Source of the DNA: Sodalis sp. Ffu
Lineage (GTDB): Bacteria; Pseudomonadota; Gammaproteobacteria; Enterobacterales; Enterobacteriaceae
Assembly: GCA_024748595.1 (NCBI GenBank)
Contig: CP072944.1
Location: forward strand, 94,001 to 158,000
Direction of reading: 5' to 3'
Length of the DNA stretch: 64,000 nucleotides
Of this stretch, positions 44,331 through 53,847 are shown piece after piece. The notes below the pieces were generated by a model. That model was not told the origin of the DNA and did not search any database. It saw only the letters and a list, made by a program, of their open reading frames with translations. Position 1 is the stretch's first letter. Every line of letters starts with the position of its first letter. Made by a program: the position numbers and the translations under genes.

Positions 44331-45359
44331 CTGAAGGTGATTTCAAAAGGTTTACTAAATTTTTGAACATCAGATTGCTGGTTGTTCATCTCCATCTCTA
44401 TATTGTTTCGCGTGCAATAATACCAGCTATGGTAAATTGTAATAATTGAGTAACATATTACCGAATAAATGGAACCTTAATATTTCTGTGCAATAATAAT
44501 TTTTGCTTTGATCAGGAAATTAATTCAGATCCAGTAAAAATAAATTTCCTATAATCTGACATATTGCTGGCTTTGTTGTTGTAAGGTAGACGTCTTATCG
44601 ACTGGAAGTTGGCCAAAATAGGTGCCTATTTTCTTGGTCTGATGGCATAGTATTACGGTTTATGTAGCTGCGTTCTATATTTACCTACGATTTTGATTGC
44701 GCCAATGCTGAGAAAGATTCCGTTGGAAGGAATTAATACCGTTAGCGCGTTAAGCATGGATAAATAGTGATTACAATTTTCCACTCAGCTTCTTTTTTAG
44801 TTACGATTCCACTTGCTAATGTTTTCCTGTGACATCTATGTGGTTTAGTTTGCTCAGATGGTGTCGGATTTACGGTTTTGCTAGTCAGATGTAGCGTTAC
44901 CTGTGTTGAAATAAATGGTCTTTTCATGCTCTACGTGAGAGTATGGTATGTTAATAGAACGAGTATGCACAATATACGCAGTTTATCTATGGAAAGCTTA
45001 AGTAAATAAAAGGTGTGCGAATAAGTTTCTGATGATGGATGATGTTTCTATTCGGTTTCGCCAGTGGCCAAATTTACCGTATAAAATGTATTCAGGATTT
45101 AAGAGCTTTTTATCTGCTAGGCTCGGTGATAAATGGCTGTACTGTTGTGATATACAGCGAATATGTTTACCGACGGTGGTGACATAGTCCTATTCAGTGA
45201 AACAGGTTGCTAGCAATTTAGCCAAGCGATCTTATAATATTTATACTGACTCAGAGCTGGGATCGTGATAGTTTTATGTATATTTTGATAGGGATGTGTT
45301 AACTAGATCTAGCTGGTATTGAATGTTTTCTTAATTTAAAGGTCTTAAAGATTGTAAGA
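44331..45359. other. Decayed spacer
   Basis: No gene is recognised in either strand. mdaB, ygiN or other genes that sit between parC and parE in E. coli would be expected about here; I found no motif from them. Confidence 0.3.
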
Positions 45360-45610
45360 CACTCCTCTGATGAGAAACTATTTAGCGATTTGCTTTATTC
45401 AAAGCGTGTGATATGGCCATTGTTTTCAGCTGGGTATTATAATCTGGTAATGCCAGGATCAACGCATTGAATAGCCATTCAATTATAGCTATTTCTGCTA
45501 AAGAACATCGATAGTAACCAATTTTTTGTTTCCAATCATGATTATTTTCTATTCGTTGATTTGCGGTTGTTTGATTCCTTCCTGTCAGTTAGTGGTTTAA
45601 TTGCTGTAGC
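45360..45610 (-). mobile_element. IS903-group relic, copy 11
   Basis: The minus strand reads NQRIENNHDWKQKIGYYRCS then LAEIAIIEWLFNALILALPD, very close to the family's NQRLTGSNDHWKKKVGYHRR and the SLAETAM...DYDAQ stretch. This is one of the clearest copies of the C-terminal region, but the N-terminal half is gone. Confidence 0.75.
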
Positions 45611-45884
45611 CAGAAGGCCTATATGTGGGCTATCATATAACTTTTGTTGGTTTGGTTTTGTTAATTTTGGGACATGTTTATTGCAAACATGCAGCGCATG
45701 CTTTACTTAGCGATTGTCAGAGAGGATCCGTTTATTGTGGTATAGATGACTTCATAGAGCTTAACATTAGTTGTGACCGTGCTATTTCAACCAAAACATT
45801 TGGGAAATTACGCAATAATGAATCTTAAACCGTAGGATGGCAGTATCAGGTGTCAAGGTTTTGAGTTGTGTTTACAATCTTATT

Positions 45885-47640
45885 CCAGCAACATATCTAT
45901 AGTTTGTTCGATATCGTTCCATCCACCTTCAATTGAATCAACCGTCGGGTACTGGGATCGACGGGTGGTTTTCGTGCAACTGTATCGCGTTCATTTTTCC
46001 TAGTTCTTTCAAGCGCTGAATATTGGGTTTTTCTTTTTTGTGTTTCAAGTGTTTTAGCACATTGCTTTTATCCTCTTCATTCCTTAAATCTAAACGATGC
46101 AGTGGCTGCATCGTTTAGACAATATGTCCTTCTTTGATTAATTTGCAAAAATGCTGCATGAACAGGGCGCATGCAGGCAGTTATGTGTGCGCCGTCGTGG
46201 TCGGCATCTGCCAGAATACAGATTTTACCGTAACGCAGTTGGTTCAAACTGTAACTATTGGGTTGATACCAATTGCCATAGATATGTCATGTATTTCTGT
46301 GAAGCTAGCACTTTATCGGAGGAACCATGTATTAAGAATTTTACCATGAAGCGGCATGATTGCTTGATATTCGCGGGCGCGCACCTGTTTGGCATAACTT
46401 CCTGCCGGCTTCCCTTATACTAGGAAGAGATTAGTACGAGCTAGATTTTGCGCGACATAGCTCGAAAGCTTGCTCGATAGCGCAGGGCCGCGGGTAAAAT
46501 TTTTGCGCATGACTTTTTTTGCTGCGTGTAGATGTCGTTATACACTGGCGATAGTCAATTTCGTCAGTTGACCCAACCTGAATATTTTGGTTTAGCTATA
46601 AATAAAGGCTTTTTTCATCACTCCTAAAACAAATATGGAGCTTTGTTGTGAATATAGTTGTTCTTTACTCTGGCCTGCAAAATACGGATTTTGCATTTTT
46701 ACCGACAGCACATAGGCATAACGGTCCCAGATATCTTCTGCTGCCAATTTGACGCCACGTGGCAGGTATTGAGTTATATGTATGGTATCCTATACCATGA
46801 CGCAAGCTGTTGACGTCAGTATCGCCTTGGAGCGTCGAAATTAGGTTAACATAGCTTTCCCGTTAGCAATTCATCGCTTTCTGGTAGCCACAAGCATCGC
46901 CGAAGTTCCCCATTTTAGCATTATGACTTACCACGCTGATAAAAGGAGAATAAGTCAAAGTGCCTGAACCATTAATCGTTTCGTTCAGATAGTCGCTCAA
47001 TCCAGCCTGATAGCACCAACATTGTTCTGGATAATTGACCTGATTTTTGAATAGGAGTTTGATTTACGGGCATAGTATTACTTTGGTTTTAAGCAGATGA
47101 GTTAGTTTCGATATTGAGAAGCGAGCTCTATCAAAAAATTGTTCATCCGTCCAGAAATCTATACTGGACCACAGTATCGCGATTTGGACATCTGCTAACG
47201 CTGTTGTTAAAAGCGATAGGGTTAAAATATTACCGTTGTATCGAATCGACAATTCTAATCGGGTAGACAGCGCAGTCACCATCGAAATATCTACAACCAT
47301 GTAGTTCTCCGGAGAATAGATAGTTTTTATTGGAAAATTTACCGCCGGCATGCAAAGGGCATAGATGCGTTGTGGGTACCTGTCTAGGGCCTTATAGATA
47401 TATCTATCGATAATTTCTTTTTCAAATGGTTCGGATGCGATATATCAGTATACCTCTCTAGGTGATGGTGGCCCGGTTTTAATCTATTGAGCACTTTTAT
47501 TGCATCGGGTTTATAGCTTGATTGAATTATGGCTTAAATCTTATTTCGTGATAAATTGTGAAGATGTCCCAAAGGTATCTATTCTGGAAGCGATATTCGG
47601 TAGAGTGCTTTATGCGTCTTTTTTATGGGGGAATGAACTA
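45885..47640 (-). pseudogene. parE: parE relic (topoisomerase IV subunit B)
   Basis: ParE is the ATPase subunit of topoisomerase IV. The minus strand keeps a long readable part at 47064-47351: STRLELSIRYNG, then FWTDEQFFDRARFSISKLTH and LLKTKVILCP. Further pieces are HVN-LR (about 46790), a segment like DIWDRCAYVLSVKMQ (46700-46760), VMRKNFTRGPALSSKL (about 46470-46510), and a C-terminus like DPSTRRLIQL near 45950. Many frameshifts and stops break it. The order parE-yqiA-cpdA is as in E. coli. Confidence 0.9.
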
Positions 47641-48060
47641 GGAAATGCATGAATAATATCAAAGCCGATAAAGCGTGAGTTAGCGCTTGTCTCTACGGTG
47701 TGTCGGCAATGGGTATAATAAGGCTACGGCTGCCGGTAATCTCACTTTTAGATCATGGGTTTGGGCTCGACTCTAACACATAGCAGGCCTCGGTGTAGGG
47801 ATTGACTGGTATGTTGGCGACAGGAAGGATTGCTCTAGCCTAGCTTATAAAATAACCACCTAGTGATGTCTCCAATAGGTATCATTGTTCGCTGTCATGC
47901 GTCATCACCAGCGTTTCTATTATTTGAGCCACTTCGGTGGGGTAAACCGACAGTGGTTCTGCCCAGGCATTCAATATCGTGATAATTGAGAGCCAGCCCT
48001 GTGTTGCTCGCGCTAGCTTTAGCTTAAATGGTGGAATCTGTTAAGGCCATGTAAATAAAG
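47640..48060 (-). pseudogene. yqiA: yqiA relic (esterase)
   Basis: YqiA is a small serine esterase encoded between parE and cpdA in E. coli. Pieces on the minus strand are LYLHGLN (near 48045), VAQIIETLVMTHDS, a fragment SLGGYF (nucleophile elbow GSSLGGYY in the intact protein), NPYTEACYVLES, and RFIGFDIIHAF. They are in the right order but in different frames, with stops. Confidence 0.75.
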
Positions 48061-48071
48061 CAATGTTGCCA

Positions 48072-48905
48072 TCAGTAGCCTTTATAATCCATGTCTGGCA
48101 AATGCTCAGTGCCACCTAGTCGGCGTATCTCAGTACGAACTTCACCATCTGGTAGTAGATCAATATATCGCCAGCCGGGACCAACGGCATCGATGGTAAA
48201 GTTGGTGCAGTGCGGTTTAAACTGCACGCAGGTGGATGGGGTGGCCAATGCGCGCCTGCCCAGCCAATCGACATCCTGTTCCTGATGGATATGACCGCAC
48301 AATAATATTTTTACCCGTTGGTGTAATAGTAACACATCTGCCAGCATATGTGCGTTTCGTAAACTATGTTGGTCGAGCCAGATACAGCCAGAAGGAAAAG
48401 GGTGGTGATGCAGTAATAGCAAAGTATGACGCTGTGGTTGCTGTGTTAGCCTCTGCGCTAGCCACTTCAACTGGTAGTCGCTTAGTTCGCCATGGGGCAT
48501 GCCATACACCTGACTGTCCATTAGCAATAGTTGCCAGTGATTTCCTAACAATACCTGTTTGGCGGGAGAAATAGCGGATTTAGCTAGTATATTAACCATC
48601 GTCGGTTGGAAATCATGATTTCCTGGTAGCCAAACGCATGGTGCCGGTAGCTGCGCGATACCCGTTGCGAAATAGCTATAAGCCTCTGGTGAGTGATCAT
48701 GCGCTACGTCGCCGGTGGCTACCACCAAATCAAGATCAAAATGCCGCTGTTCAGTTTTAACTGCCTCCAACACCGCGCTATAGCTGTGGAAGGTATTCAC
48801 CCCGAGCAACGTCTCGTCCTTCTCTGCGAATAGGTGAGTATCAGTGATTTGTAAAATCCTGATGTTGGCCCCACGCACTACAGGAAGTTTCAACATGCTT
48901 TCCAA
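48072..48905 (-). CDS. cpdA: CpdA, 3',5'-cyclic-AMP phosphodiesterase
   Basis: CpdA hydrolyses cAMP and so tunes CRP-dependent transcription; it is a cytosolic metallophosphoesterase. The 277-residue protein contains the five metal-site motifs in order: ITDTHLFA, ATGDVAHD, PGNHDFQP, LLLHHHPFP and CGHIHQEQD. It closes with TPSTCVQFKPHCTNFTID, as in E. coli. The start is a TTG (MESMLKL, E. coli MESLLTL) with AAGGA upstream. It is the only intact gene between the relics of parE-yqiA and yqiB-nudF-tolC, which suggests selection for its function, or that its decay has not yet begun. Confidence 0.94.
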   Translation of the reverse strand: MESMLKLPVVRGANIRILQITDTHLFAEKDETLLGVNTFHSYSAVLEAVKTEQRHFDLDLVVATGDVAHDHSPEAYSYFATGIAQLPAPCVWLPGNHDFQPTMVNILAKSAISPAKQVLLGNHWQLLLMDSQVYGMPHGELSDYQLKWLAQRLTQQPQRHTLLLLHHHPFPSGCIWLDQHSLRNAHMLADVLLLHQRVKILLCGHIHQEQDVDWLGRRALATPSTCVQFKPHCTNFTIDAVGPGWRYIDLLPDGEVRTEIRRLGGTEHLPDMDYKGY

Positions 48906-48949
48906 AGGTTGTCCTTGGTTTATAGAAATTTGCTTAACAAACAGGAACT

Positions 48950-49335
48950 GCTATAACAGCATACACTACATACTAGTGTAACCAGTCTGCAAGACAGTGG
49001 TTGATTTGATGTTTCTCATCACGTTAATTTATATTTTTATTTAGTAATCATAACGTGTTTTAAAATGAAAGATCTGCTGATTGGAACACATTTCCGCAAC
49101 CATGGCACCGTGATGCATCATGACACTGATGGAAATCCCATTAGCTGACGGACGACGGTCTTTAGCTTGCGTAATTATTTACTAGGGGTTATCTAACCTG
49201 TGTGCTCTTGAATTTTTAGCCGGTAACGTGAGTCGCTTGATAAGCAATAATTTTGTTCACCTAGTAATGGATCACAGTAACCGACGCAATTGTGCAAAGT
49301 TAGTCTCGTACAATCTGATAATTTTCGAGACATCG
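48950..49335 (-). pseudogene. yqiB: yqiB relic
   Basis: YqiB (DUF1249) has no settled function. KIIRLYETNFAQLRRLL at about 49280-49330 matches EMMRLCEMNFSQLRRLLPR near the YqiB N-terminus. AYQATHVTG, just downstream, matches SYQVANAQYR. Stops and frameshifts follow. The position upstream of cpdA matches E. coli. Confidence 0.7.
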
Positions 49336-49559
49336 TGGTTATAGCGTTCTCTTAATCTACCCATTACTTTCGTAAAAATTCATGATGTAATAAGCCATTG
49401 CAAGTTAATTACAGAGGTTGTGTTATCGATAATCTTCTTTTTAACCCATTCGGTAGGCAATGTTTACTGCTTACCGTAATAATGAAAGGTAGAGGTAGAG
49501 ATCTTTATTTTTTCCACTAATTCATGGATAACTCTTATTTTTAGCGTGTCTATTTCTCA

Positions 49560-49990
49560 TTTGCGCATATCATATCAAGTGTTCGCTGGGTTGCCATTTT
49601 GATTGATCAGATGCCGAGACATTCAGTCTGTAACTGCTTACCAGAAGTCCGATTTTTCACCCATTTGTGCTTGGCGAGATCTGTTCCAACGTTTCTCATA
49701 TACTTGATATATAGGTTACTAGATCCAGAAGTTATAAGGTCGGGAGGTTATCATATTCGGCAATACATATTTGTTTCAATAATACTACCTGACCATGCTG
49801 CGGATCTAGCGCATCTATAAAGGTAGCAAAACCACCTTGTGTCCGCTCTTAAAATTTTTTCGGCTACTACTTTGGTTAATATAGCCATTACATAGACTGT
49901 CACTGAACAAGTAAAGTTCCATTTTAATTCCGTATCATATTGGTTGAATATGATCACGAGAATTGGATTTTGCCCAAGCATTTCCTAGAA
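49560..49990 (-). pseudogene. nudF: nudF relic (ADP-ribose pyrophosphatase)
   Basis: NudF is a Nudix hydrolase of ADP-ribose. The minus strand reads RTQGGFATFIDALDPQHGQV then VLLKQICIAEYDN (about 49750-49850), against GHAAVLLPFDPVRDEVVLIE and QIRIAAYD in E. coli NudF, followed by a broken stretch. The Nudix box itself cannot be read. It lies upstream of yqiB as in E. coli. Confidence 0.65.
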
Positions 49991-50018
49991 ATTATTTTTG
50001 TTTTAAATAGGAATGCAA

Positions 50019-50370
50019 ATGAAGAAATTGTTCCCCTTTTTTTCTTACATTAAGCTTTGGTGGTTTTGACAAAATTGAGTTAGGTGAAAATTTCTACAAA
50101 TTTATCAAAGACAAACTTAACCAATGCAGATTTGCATAGTTTCACTGCTGATTGTGATGCGGTATGGGGGTCGCGATCTGATGTTTGATTAATCGTTTAT
50201 GAATGTGGATAGCATGGGTATTCTAATCTCCTTTTAGGGTGCCTTTGTTAATTTTAGTCATGTTTCTGTAATCCACCTGTGTAATCCACCTGGTTTATTC
50301 GTTTATTCACTCAGCAATGGGGTTATAACCAAGGTTGTAATTATCACATGGAGCTTGTGCTAGATATAGT
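50019..50370 (+). pseudogene. tolC: tolC relic (5' end)
   Basis: TolC is the outer-membrane exit duct for drug and type I export. MKKLFPFFLTLSFGGF at 50019 matches the TolC signal peptide MKKLLPLLIGLSLGGF. ENFYKF follows (against ENLLQVYQQ), then, in a new frame, NADLHSFTADCDAVWGSRS (against NPELRKSAADRDAAFEKINE). The remaining 400 or more codons are deleted, ending at an IS relic. It is divergent from nudF, as in E. coli. Confidence 0.8.
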
Positions 50371-50374
50371 TTTT

Positions 50375-50830
50375 TCTAATTTACGTTTACCAAGAACGTT
50401 TCAGCTCAGTTGTATTAATAGCGATATGAGCAATTTTGTTGCAGACATTAACCTTAATTTAGCCCGTTTATTGGTGTAAGTATTACAGTTTGTCTGAGCA
50501 ATGTAGAGAAACTGTCATTTAATTGAAAATAAAATTTATAAAACTTTATAATGCTTGTGCTATGTCAGAAAATATTTATTTATTAGGTCACTAAAGGTGT
50601 GTGGCCATACCTTTAGTATACTAGATGGTATTTAGCAATGTTATTTTCTTATACAAGGAGGTTATGGCTTGAGGCATCTGAACCATAGCGTCAGTGATCT
50701 GAGTGATGAGTACCTCATGATCTGTTCACCTAAATTATTGATTTTAAATTTTTGCTTTGCCATAGAAATTTTTTTAGAAAAGTTGGGGTTTACTTTTCAT
50801 TGACTATATAAAGGTTCGATTTATGCAATA
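50375..50830 (-). mobile_element. IS903-group relic, copy 12
   Basis: On the minus strand the transposase start is well preserved at about 50764 (MAKQKFKINN). SSLRSLTLWF (against RGSLTVWL) and, further on, TNKRAKLRLM (against SRRAKTVDI) and KIAHIAINTTELK (against EISHLVIDGTGLK) follow. It separates the tolC relic from the surE relic and marks a junction between two gene blocks that are apart in E. coli. Confidence 0.8.
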
Positions 50831-50954
50831 TCTAGGGCTGAAATTTGCTTCAAGCACTGAATTGCTAGCTTCACCATTGTTATATTTCATGCCATTATTG
50901 TTTTATTTTCTTCCTAAGCTCTTATTATTTTATAGCTGGTTAGTGAGGATGGAT

Positions 50955-51250
50955 TGGTTGATTTTTTGCTTTGTTCCGGGAGAAATGTTGTGATTTTAAT
51001 TTTAATGTGTCTGATTTGCCGCTAGCGAATCTGAAAGGTTTTAAAATTACCTGTTTTGTAGTAGTCATGGCCAGAGAAGTAGTCCGGCAAAGCGATCCTA
51101 GCGGTCGAAGAATATTATGGATCGGTTTGTCTATAGCTTTGTTCTACATAAGGAGCGGATACCGGTTTTGATGCACCCCAGTGTGTTGTCTCTCTCATTT
51201 TTCTTCAGGCAACTTTGACTGTCAATACAGCGTGCCGGTACTCTTCTTTC
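50955..51250 (+). pseudogene. surE: surE relic (5'/3'-nucleotidase, C-terminal part)
   Basis: SurE is a stress-survival nucleotidase whose gene overlaps pcm in E. coli. The plus strand reads NVSDLPLANLKGFKIT, VVRQSDPSGRRILWIG (against QQDPRGNTLYWIG), then after a stop and a frame change VVSLIFLQATLTVNTA (against YVSITPLHVDLTAHSA). The N-terminal two thirds are missing. It ends just before the pcm ribosome site. Confidence 0.8.
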
Positions 51251-51274
51251 TGAGTAATGCGGAGGAGGTGCATC

Positions 51275-51901
51275 ATGGTAGATCGTCGTATGCAGAGGTT
51301 ACTGGCGCAACTTCGTTATCAGGGCATTTGCGATGAACGTCTGTTACAGATTATTGAGGCAGTGCCGCGTGAACGGTTTATCGATGAAGCGTTTGAGCAC
51401 AAGGCTTACGATAATACGGCGTTGCCTATTGGATTAGGACAGACCATTTCCCAGCCATATATTGTAGCGCGCATGACCGAACTGTTGGAGCTGCAGTCTA
51501 AATTTCGGGTATTAGAAATTGGTACCGGAACAGGCTATCAGACTGCCATTTTAGCTAATTTGGTAAAGCATGTTTATTCAGTTGAACGTATTAAAAAACT
51601 TGAGTGGCAAGCTAAACGTCGTCTTAAGCAGCTTGATCTACACAATATTTCTATTCGCCATGGTGATGGTTGGCAGGGTTGGCCCTCGCACGGTCCGTTT
51701 GACGCGATTATTGTCACCGCTGCGCCATCGGAAATTCCCATGGCGTTGATGGCCCAGTTGGATGAAAGCGGGGTGATGGTATTGCCGGTAGGAGAGGTTA
51801 AACAACATTTAACTCTGGTGAAGCGTAAAGGTAAAAAGTTGATCATAGAGACTGTTGAGGCGGTACACTTTGTTCCCCTGGTGCAGGGGGAACTGGCCTA
51901 G
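51275..51901 (+). CDS. pcm: Pcm, protein L-isoaspartate O-methyltransferase
   Basis: Pcm uses S-adenosylmethionine to methylate isoaspartyl residues, starting repair of aged proteins in the cytosol. The 208-residue product has the family core: [37 protein letters not shown], the SAM-binding [24 protein letters not shown] and the post-motif [14 protein letters not shown]. An excellent ribosome site (GGAGGAGG) fixes the start at 51275; an in-frame ATG at 51257 lies upstream of it. It normally overlaps surE (dead here) and precedes nlpD. Confidence 0.95.
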   Translation: MVDRRMQRLLAQLRYQGICDERLLQIIEAVPRERFIDEAFEHKAYDNTALPIGLGQTISQPYIVARMTELLELQSKFRVLEIGTGTGYQTAILANLVKHVYSVERIKKLEWQAKRRLKQLDLHNISIRHGDGWQGWPSHGPFDAIIVTAAPSEIPMALMAQLDESGVMVLPVGEVKQHLTLVKRKGKKLIIETVEAVHFVPLVQGELA

Positions 51902-52002
51902 CATTAGTCATAAATAAAATGTGCATAAAATAATTAATCTGCATTTTGTGTGGTAATTCAGAAAATTACTATTTTAGTTTCGTTTTAATATTTTAGATAT
52001 TT

Positions 52003-52480
52003 ATCTTTGTGGAATAAATTTAAGTTTACATTATTAATTGGAGTGAACGTATAATAACTCTCTTACTAATTTTTAATTAAAATTTATTTGGTATGAGCGA
52101 ATAAATAGATCAAAAGAGATCTATTGAACGCTATTCGTTGATGGTGATTACCATTCTGATAACTTAAATAAATTTATCGACTGACATATAAGCATTACAT
52201 GAGTCATAGACTATATTTTTTGATTATATAGAATATTTTTCTGTGTTGCTTGAATGGACTATACTGCGTCAGTAAACGGGATAAATAAGGTTAGTAAAAA
52301 TGATATATAGGTCAGAATACAGAGTTAGAAAATATCAAATTTGGCGCATACAGCATAGCATGATAGATGAAATTATCTGCTCTGATCTGTTGTCTAGTGA
52401 TGTAATGGATGAGAAGCATTTGTTAGTATGCAGAAATATGCCGAAGAGTTAAAGAAACCATCCCGAAAAGGATTATTTTA
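52003..52480 (+). mobile_element. IS903-group relic, copy 13 (runs into nlpD)
   Basis: The left end CTTTGTGGAATAAATT lies at about 52004. Transposase pieces follow: a segment like GLYCVSKRDK at 52245-52290, MIDEIICSDLLSSDVMDEKH (against the E-IICADLSLSNVTDAEA stretch) at 52355-52415, then QKYAEELKK, which is shared with copies 3, 5 and 14. The element stops in mid-transposase exactly where the nlpD reading frame becomes recognisable, so a deletion has joined the two. Confidence 0.8.
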
Positions 52481-53561
52481 CCATGTTAGCGGCGGTAGGT
52501 ACTGTGTTGCAGCCTTTGCGATGGTGAGCATATGGCTAACGGGATGCGCCAGTAATAAGTTCAGCGCACCGATTAGCCATATTGGTGGTACTAGCAGCGC
52601 TATCGGTGGTAATACCACCTGCGCATCGCAGATGATTCATCCATGTTCTAGAGCGTCCAATGGTGAGCCTATGATTATTTCCCAGGAAGGGAGTATTATT
52701 TATAGTCGACACTACGATAGTATTCATAAGGGTTCTTATTATAGTTCTATATATAAAGTAAAACGCGGCGATACTTTATTCTATATCGCCTGGATCACAG
52801 GAAAAGATTATCGGAATTTAGGAATAAAAAATAATATTAAGGAACCTTATAGGTTGACAGTTGGTCAGATTTTGCACGTAGGTAACGGAGCCTATTCTAT
52901 TATTGGCAGTGCTCAATCAAATATCTCGTTAGCTGCTGATAGTAACAATGCTGGTATGGGAATGATAGCTAATTATGTTCCGTCTACTAATACACAATTG
53001 ACTGAATTAATAGTTGATTCTAACAAAAATAATTGTTATTTGAAAAGTTCAAGCAAACAAAATAGAGGAAAATTATTATCATCATCGAATGACAAAATGA
53101 TGTCTAATATCGATACTACTGTTTCGACAATCGCGCGGGTTAATACATTCGGTACTGCGCTATCCTCAGCGGCACCTAATAGCATGCTAGTTACAAAATG
53201 GTTCTGGCCGACGGAGGGGAAGATTGTTGATCATTTCACTGTCACTGAAGGGGGAAATAAAGGGATTGATATCTCCGGATCTTTGGGTCAGCCTATTTTG
53301 GCGACGACTAGTGGCAGAGTGGTTTATGCCGGTAATGCTTTGCGGGGGTATGGTAATCTGATTATTATCAAGCATAATGATGATTATCTGAGTGCCTATG
53401 CTCATAATGATACTATATTGGTCCGCGAACAACAAAAAGTGAGGGCAGGGCAAAAAATAGCGACCATGGGTATAAGCGGAACCAGCTCGGTTAAATTGCA
53501 TTTTGAAATTCGTTACAAAGGAAAATCCGTAAATCCTCTATCTTATCTTCAGCAGCGATAA
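52428..53561 (+). CDS. nlpD: NlpD, murein hydrolase activator lipoprotein
   Basis: NlpD is an outer-membrane lipoprotein with a catalytically degenerate LytM domain that activates the amidase AmiC during cell division. The lipobox LTGC puts the lipidated cysteine at residue 40. A LysM domain follows (KVKRGDTLFYIAWITGKDYR, about 107-152), then a low-complexity linker, then the LytM domain (FWPTEGKIVDHF to KLHFEIRYKGKSVNPLSYL, about 265-375). The first 18 or so residues (MQKYAEELKKPSRKG) match IS transposase pieces elsewhere in the window, not NlpD. Similarity begins around VSGGRYCVAAFAM. The native start may lie at the ATG at 52483, now one base out of frame. The gene is therefore either expressed from an IS-derived start or damaged at its 5' end. 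rpoS, which normally follows, is absent. Confidence 0.85.
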   Translation: MQKYAEELKKPSRKGLFYHVSGGRYCVAAFAMVSIWLTGCASNKFSAPISHIGGTSSAIGGNTTCASQMIHPCSRASNGEPMIISQEGSIIYSRHYDSIHKGSYYSSIYKVKRGDTLFYIAWITGKDYRNLGIKNNIKEPYRLTVGQILHVGNGAYSIIGSAQSNISLAADSNNAGMGMIANYVPSTNTQLTELIVDSNKNNCYLKSSSKQNRGKLLSSSNDKMMSNIDTTVSTIARVNTFGTALSSAAPNSMLVTKWFWPTEGKIVDHFTVTEGGNKGIDISGSLGQPILATTSGRVVYAGNALRGYGNLIIIKHNDDYLSAYAHNDTILVREQQKVRAGQKIATMGISGTSSVKLHFEIRYKGKSVNPLSYLQQR

Positions 53562-53847
53562 GTTAGCGGATAATTTTGTTCTAAGATCACATGTAGGTTA
53601 CATGAGTAAATATATATTAATATTTCATGTTTTGTTTTATGAATAGGATTAAAACTATATATACACCATGTGTGTTTCGGAGTGAATATACCTCGAAATT
53701 GGAATCAAGGATCATTGCCTAATCAGATTATTGAATGAGCTATGATAAATGAAATCTTTGGTATTGAGTTCTATTCTCTTGATATTTTAGTCAGGTAAGT
53801 GTTTGATTTTATCATGTAACGAGTAAATATTTTTATTTGTTTATTCG

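Noticed and set aside
47064-47351. Minus-strand open frame of 95 codons as a small gene
   Set aside because: It is the longest surviving piece of parE, lacking start, ATP-site and C-terminal parts.
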